Of a DNA stretch of 7,228 bases, positions 5,243 through 7,228 are shown in pieces. The notes below the pieces were generated by a model. It was not told where the DNA came from. It did not search any database and worked only from the letters and a program-made list of their open reading frames with translations. A program made the position numbers and the translations under genes. Within the stretch, counting starts at the first letter, position 1. Each line of letters opens with the position of its first letter. Source of the stretch: Candidatus Altarchaeales archaeon (GTDB taxonomy: Archaea > Altiarchaeota > Altiarchaeia > IMC4 > SCGC-AAA252-I15); NCBI GenBank assembly GCA_016867655.1, contig VGJA01000053.1:1-7228 (forward strand), given 5' to 3'.

Positions 5243-6326
5243 GGAGCTTGTTTTTCTTTATTTTTTCTGGAAGGTATTCTTCTGCAACAAACTCAAGCGA
5301 CTTGGAAGCGAGAGCTTGCTGTTCTATCCTCACTCCTTTGTCTGACATCAGCTGCAGCTGGGTTTTCCATTCCTTGTTCTGGAACCAAGGATACTGCAAA
5401 AGCTCTGAAATACGTTTTTTGTCCACGTCCTTCAGCTTCTCAGTCACCTTTTGAAGCCCATACTCCTCTATGTCGCTCATCGTCATGCCCACAAACTTGG
5501 TTTCAGGCGTTCCCAACCTCTCGGACTCGTGCGCAAGCGCCATAGAACCCGCCTTTATCACAGAGTAAATATAGTAACCCCAGGGGTCGCCGTCTGTGAA
5601 CATTATGACAGGAATCTTCAGTTCAGTGTTGATTCTGTGCACAAGCCTCCTACAGCCTCTGGCTGCTTGTCCTTTGGTGGAGACCATGATACAATTGTTG
5701 TCCTGAGGGTATTTTTCCTCAACCAGACGGTCGAACATCGCAGCAGTCTCTATCACAAGAACGTAATCTGCTTTAATCTTCTTGAACTTGTAGTGCTCAA
5801 CAATGGAGGGCACTGAAAGGCCGCTTCTCCCGAGCTTTGAGCAGTCTATCAAGTCGCCCGAGTCTTCTATGATTATGTTTCCAATCAAAGTCCCCTTGTC
5901 GTCTGCCTTCAGATGCAATTCCTCACGCAACACCTTTAGGCTCGTCTCAAGGTCAACTATCAGCGGGTCAGACTCCCCCTGGTCTTCGAAAGTATTTTCC
6001 TTAGTGCTAGCAATAGCATGCTTCAGCTGGTAATACAACTCCCTTATGCTAGCTGTTTTGCCTTTTGAAACAAGCTCCTTGCATTTTGAAGCAATCATTG
6101 CAGACTGCATGAACTTCTTTGAATGCGCGATGTTCAGAAAATTCCTTGAGGAAGTCTTGTCGCCCAGACGCAGCAGGTTTGCAGCACGGTCGAACTTTAT
6201 GTTGTTCAGACTCCTCAAAGGCACCTTAAACTTGGGCGACTCGCTTTTGGATACGTTTCCAAGTATCCCGTCTCCAAAGCCCTCGATGATTTTAACAACC
6301 TCCTTGTCCCTGGTTTCAGGACTCAT
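5235..6326 (-). CDS. top6A: DNA topoisomerase VI subunit A (Spo11-like)
   Basis: This 363-residue protein is the cleaving subunit of type IIB topoisomerase VI, which makes a covalent tyrosine-DNA double-strand break and reseals it. The 5Y-CAP domain shows SIRELYYQLKH, with Tyr98/Tyr99 holding the catalytic tyrosine. The Toprim domain shows IIIEDSGDLIDC, VLVIETAAMFDRL with Glu193, STKGQAARG, and the metal-binding DGDPWG with Asp245 and Asp247. Length is normal for archaea. The ATG at 6324-6326 overlaps the top6B TGA as ATGA, and AAGGAGGGGG at 6334-6343, inside the last top6B codons, is a strong SD. This is the usual archaeal B-then-A order with translational coupling, as expected for A2B2 subunits. 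Confidence 0.97.
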   Translation of the reverse strand: MSPETRDKEVVKIIEGFGDGILGNVSKSESPKFKVPLRSLNNIKFDRAANLLRLGDKTSSRNFLNIAHSKKFMQSAMIASKCKELVSKGKTASIRELYYQLKHAIASTKENTFEDQGESDPLIVDLETSLKVLREELHLKADDKGTLIGNIIIEDSGDLIDCSKLGRSGLSVPSIVEHYKFKKIKADYVLVIETAAMFDRLVEEKYPQDNNCIMVSTKGQAARGCRRLVHRINTELKIPVIMFTDGDPWGYYIYSVIKAGSMALAHESERLGTPETKFVGMTMSDIEEYGLQKVTEKLKDVDKKRISELLQYPWFQNKEWKTQLQLMSDKGVRIEQQALASKSLEFVAEEYLPEKIKKNKLLP

Positions 6327-7228
6327 TCTTTATCCCCCTCCTTGAACGACTCATCTTCAACCTCCTCCTCAGCCTCTTCCTCAAGCTCCTCCTCCAAGGC
6401 CTCTATCCTAAGCTTTTCCCTGACCAAATGAGTCAAATCCTTCAGTATTTTCTTCTCGTCCTTGCCTGTTATAAACGCCAAGGCGGGAGCCAGTTCAGTA
6501 GTATACTTCAACAGCGTGTTCAACTTCGCCTCTTTTTCTATCTCGCGCCGCATCCTTGAGTGGTAAATCTGGAATTTCCTGGCTGCTTCCATCAAGGCCA
6601 TCTTTACTTCCTTGATAATCTCTTCTTCTTCTGCAACACTTTGCTTTCCGGCTGAAACATAGGGAACATACATTGAAATCAAGTTGACGAAAATCGTCAA
6701 CGGAGAATTCTCAAAATCCTTTATGCCATAGCGCTTCCAGTCGACTGCGTTCACAGCCTTTGTCAATGCGCAGCCGCTTGCGTCAAACAGCAGGGGAGTA
6801 GAATTTGCGAAACGCATTATCTCTGCCTTAGCGGTCACGCCCTCTTCAACGTTCTCCCCAGTCGCCGGTCTACCTGCATTCCCTCCATAGGCAACCGCAA
6901 CCTCAATCTGAAACGGAACCCCGCCAGAGAACACCTTCGGAGCTCTTGTTATGACAACCTCAAACTCCGGCTTCAGTATCTTCAACACAGCATTCTTAAT
7001 CTGGTTTTCTCCAATAGGCCTTAATCCTTCAGAAGACGGCGCCATGAAGTCCATCTTGTCAAACGCTTTTATTATCTCCTCTGCCTCAGCCCAAGCCAAT
7101 TTTCTCGGGTTTTTGTTCAAGTCGAAGGTAACCATCTTCTGCAGTTCGTTGACTTTGGCGCTGCTGACTCTGGAGAAAGTAGAACTTAGAAAAGAGCCGA
7201 CATGCCTTGACTCAGTCGCCTTTGCATA
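6323..7228 (-). CDS. top6B: DNA topoisomerase VI subunit B, C-terminal part (partial)
   Basis: The frame is open from the TGA at 6323-6325 to the right edge, 301 residues, so the methionine near 7135 is internal and not the start. The sequence YAKATESRHVGSFLSSTFSR at the edge, followed by PRKLAWAEAEEIIKAF and FMAPSSEGLRPIGE, corresponds to the H2TH region and the start of the transducer domain of Top6B. Next come VVITRAPKVFSGGVPFQIEV, RFANSTPLLFDASGCALTKA and FVNLISMYVPYVSAGKQSV, all typical of the transducer. The protein ends in a very acidic glutamate-rich tail. The GHKL ATPase domain, which binds ATP and drives the clamp, lies outside the window. It is co-transcribed with top6A by a 4-nt overlap. 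Confidence 0.95.
   Translation of the reverse strand, partial: YAKATESRHVGSFLSSTFSRVSSAKVNELQKMVTFDLNKNPRKLAWAEAEEIIKAFDKMDFMAPSSEGLRPIGENQIKNAVLKILKPEFEVVITRAPKVFSGGVPFQIEVAVAYGGNAGRPATGENVEEGVTAKAEIMRFANSTPLLFDASGCALTKAVNAVDWKRYGIKDFENSPLTIFVNLISMYVPYVSAGKQSVAEEEEIIKEVKMALMEAARKFQIYHSRMRREIEKEAKLNTLLKYTTELAPALAFITGKDEKKILKDLTHLVREKLRIEALEEELEEEAEEEVEDESFKEGDKE

Noticed and set aside
6323..7135. Treating the 270-codon ORF as a complete gene
   Set aside because: The frame stays open to 7228 and the extra residues match Top6B, so the methionine at 7135 is internal and the gene is cut by the window edge.

Overview
The window looks like chromosomal DNA from an archaeon. The clearest evidence is a topoisomerase VI operon (top6B-top6A, at the right end on the minus strand). 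It is supported by a methanopterin/folate one-carbon gene cluster in the middle and by archaeal-looking initiation: the first gene of a transcript often lacks a Shine-Dalgarno (SD) sequence and has an A/T-rich TATA-like box about 25 nt upstream, while downstream operon genes have clear SD sites. An NADP-type methylene-tetrahydropterin dehydrogenase together with MetF and a MetV-like subunit suggests a lineage with a coenzyme-F420-independent variant of the reductive acetyl-CoA (Wood-Ljungdahl) methyl branch. Altiarchaeota-like or deep euryarchaeal/DPANN-type genomes would fit, but the exact lineage is inference.

Layout. 1-54: last codons of a plus-strand gene, probably malic enzyme. 55-345: a palindromic repeat element built of degenerate GGTTTTC/GAAAACC arms and three pairs of small hairpins. 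417-1007: a tiny Cys-containing ORF followed closely by an RDD-family membrane protein. 1008-1133: a second, shorter copy of the repeat element. 1150-2037 (minus): metF. 2123-2338: an A/T-rich spacer with degenerate ~52-bp repeats carrying four copies of a ~19-bp element, two in each orientation. 2339-2563 (minus): a 74-residue MetV-like protein. 2564-2642: a divergent promoter region. 2643-4160 (plus): an mtdA/mtdB-like dehydrogenase and a stand-alone coaB (phosphopantothenate-cysteine ligase), probably an operon. 4126-5082 (minus): an unrecognised winged-helix plus six-TM protein whose 3' end overlaps coaB by 35 bp. 5235-7228 (minus): top6A and the C-terminal part of top6B, which runs off the window.

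How the genes fit together. MtdB-like and MetF would catalyse two consecutive steps, methenyl to methylene to methyl on a tetrahydropterin/folate carrier, with MetV as the probable redox partner or structural subunit of MetF. In methanogens these steps use the F420-dependent enzymes Mtd and Mer. CoaB supplies coenzyme A, the eventual acceptor in acetyl-CoA synthesis, although co-location alone does not prove a pathway link. Topoisomerase VI relaxes and decatenates DNA and is independent of the rest. The most distinctive non-coding signals are the two related repeat elements beside stop codons and the inverted/direct repeat array between metV and metF.
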